NCBI GenBank assembly: GCA_012838235.1
Contig: DUPQ01000013.1
Coordinates: forward strand, 1 to 53,818
Source: Clostridiaceae bacterium
GTDB taxonomy: Bacteria > Bacillota > Clostridia > DUPQ01
Direction of reading: 5' to 3'
Length of the DNA stretch: 53,818 bases
Shown here: positions 53,317 to 53,818 of the stretch, piece by piece
Layout of the letters: each line of letters opens with the position of its first letter
Position numbering within the stretch: position 1 is the stretch's first letter
Made by a program: the position numbers and the translations under genes
The notes under the pieces: generated by a model
What the model was told of the DNA's origin: nothing
The model's database searches: none
What the model saw: only the letters and a program-made list of their open reading frames with translations

Positions 53317-53818
53317 TTAATACCTCTTTACCACTTTGGTGATGATAAGCATTCCTGCAAAGAACAGAAGCGCAAATACACCCAAAAGCAACATGCCCGT
53401 TTCGGTTTTAAGATAATATTGTCCCGACTGTCCTTTGTTGAGTACTACCATATAGAAGGTAGCCATAACCATAACAATTGAAAGGTATACGGCATATTTA
53501 TCCGATAAGGTATTAATTTTTCTTTTAAAATTCTCTTCATCAATCTTAAAGAACTGATTTTCCAGGCTTTTGAAAATCCTGTAGAGACTTCCGCCCTTCT
53601 CATATGCATACCGGATGTTTATAAGGACATAACGGAGTTCTTCACTTAAAGCATTCTCTTGGCATGCAGACAGCGCTTCGGAAACACTCATTCCCTTTTC
53701 CAGCCTGATGCACATTTCCTTTATATACCCCCCGATAGGTTCGGACAGCTTTGTTTCATCGGTCTTTTGCAGACAATACACCACATCGTTTCGTACCGAA
53801 CCCCATTTGGTCAGTACC
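53317..53818 (-). CDS. TadB-like platform protein, N-terminal part beyond window
   Basis: The frame stays open to the right edge of the window, so this is the C-terminal 166 residues of a longer protein. It contains a T2SF segment (about 10-95, with IGGYIKEMCIRLEKGMSVSEAL and LINIRYAYEKGGSLYRIFKSL) followed by two hydrophobic segments near 110-125 and 145-160. Together with the next gene this is the TadB/TadC pair of a Tad secretion machine. The ATPase TadA and the rest of the operon must lie to the right. Confidence 0.75.
   Translation of the reverse strand, partial: VLTKWGSVRNDVVYCLQKTDETKLSEPIGGYIKEMCIRLEKGMSVSEALSACQENALSEELRYVLINIRYAYEKGGSLYRIFKSLENQFFKIDEENFKRKINTLSDKYAVYLSIVMVMATFYMVVLNKGQSGQYYLKTETGMLLLGVFALLFFAGMLIITKVVKRY

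Noticed and set aside
1-53818. CRISPR arrays, tRNA or rRNA genes, prophage or integrase genes
   Set aside because: I found no regularly spaced repeats, no tRNA-like cloverleaf or T-loop motif, and no integrase or phage structural genes.

Overview
The window looks like chromosome of an anaerobic, low-GC Bacillota of class Clostridia. The pointers are T-box leaders in front of pheS and alaS, a GlgC/GlgD pair of ADP-glucose pyrophosphorylase subunits, subunits of a sodium-pumping decarboxylase, AGGAGG-type ribosome binding sites and sigma-A promoters. Nothing in the sequence fixes the genus. Almost all genes lie on the minus strand; the plus-strand genes are an orphan antitoxin-like gene, traX-like, a Cof-type phosphatase, an XRE regulator, a DUF1189 gene, rpsU and one transposase.

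Layout. 1-5200: rodA-like SEDS gene and a heterodimeric ABC exporter pair. 5200-8900: pheS-pheT behind a divergent T-box leader. 9000-13680: glutamate dehydrogenase, then a GH4 glycosidase followed by two OadG-like genes (one only 49 aa) and OadB. 13700-23700: a full glycogen module (glgB-glgC-glgD-glgA, then glgP and a GH13 amylase from a separate promoter). 24150-31000: a six-gene operon of unknown substrate: a GHL10-like glycosidase, a double-domain class II aldolase, two tandem URO-D-like proteins and two sugar isomerase/epimerases. 31200-38200: traX-like and HAD phosphatase genes, then an operon of two Gfo/Idh/MocA oxidoreductases and a GH38 alpha-mannosidase. 38290-45000: uvrB, XRE regulator, DUF1189, rpsU, HIT protein and alaS with a canonical T-box. 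45277-46886: an intact IS with terminal inverted repeats and an 8-bp target duplication. 46880-50660: purine nucleoside phosphorylase, S-adenosylhomocysteinase and a glycosidase-like gene in one operon. 50780 to the end: part of a Tad/Flp pilus locus that runs off the right edge.

Together the genes describe a carbohydrate specialist that stores glycogen and splits glycosides (GH4, GH13, GH38 and two unassigned glycosidase-like genes) but has no sugar transporter in this window. The most novel parts are the 24150-31000 operon, with a 1174-bp tandem duplication that left a scar of the neighbouring aldolase gene and an aldolase whose second domain has lost most of its metal ligands; the divergent pheS T-box; the glycosidase-like gene inside an SAH/adenosine salvage operon; and a cluster of three prepilin-like proteins sharing a Gly-Ile-Ser-Glu motif.
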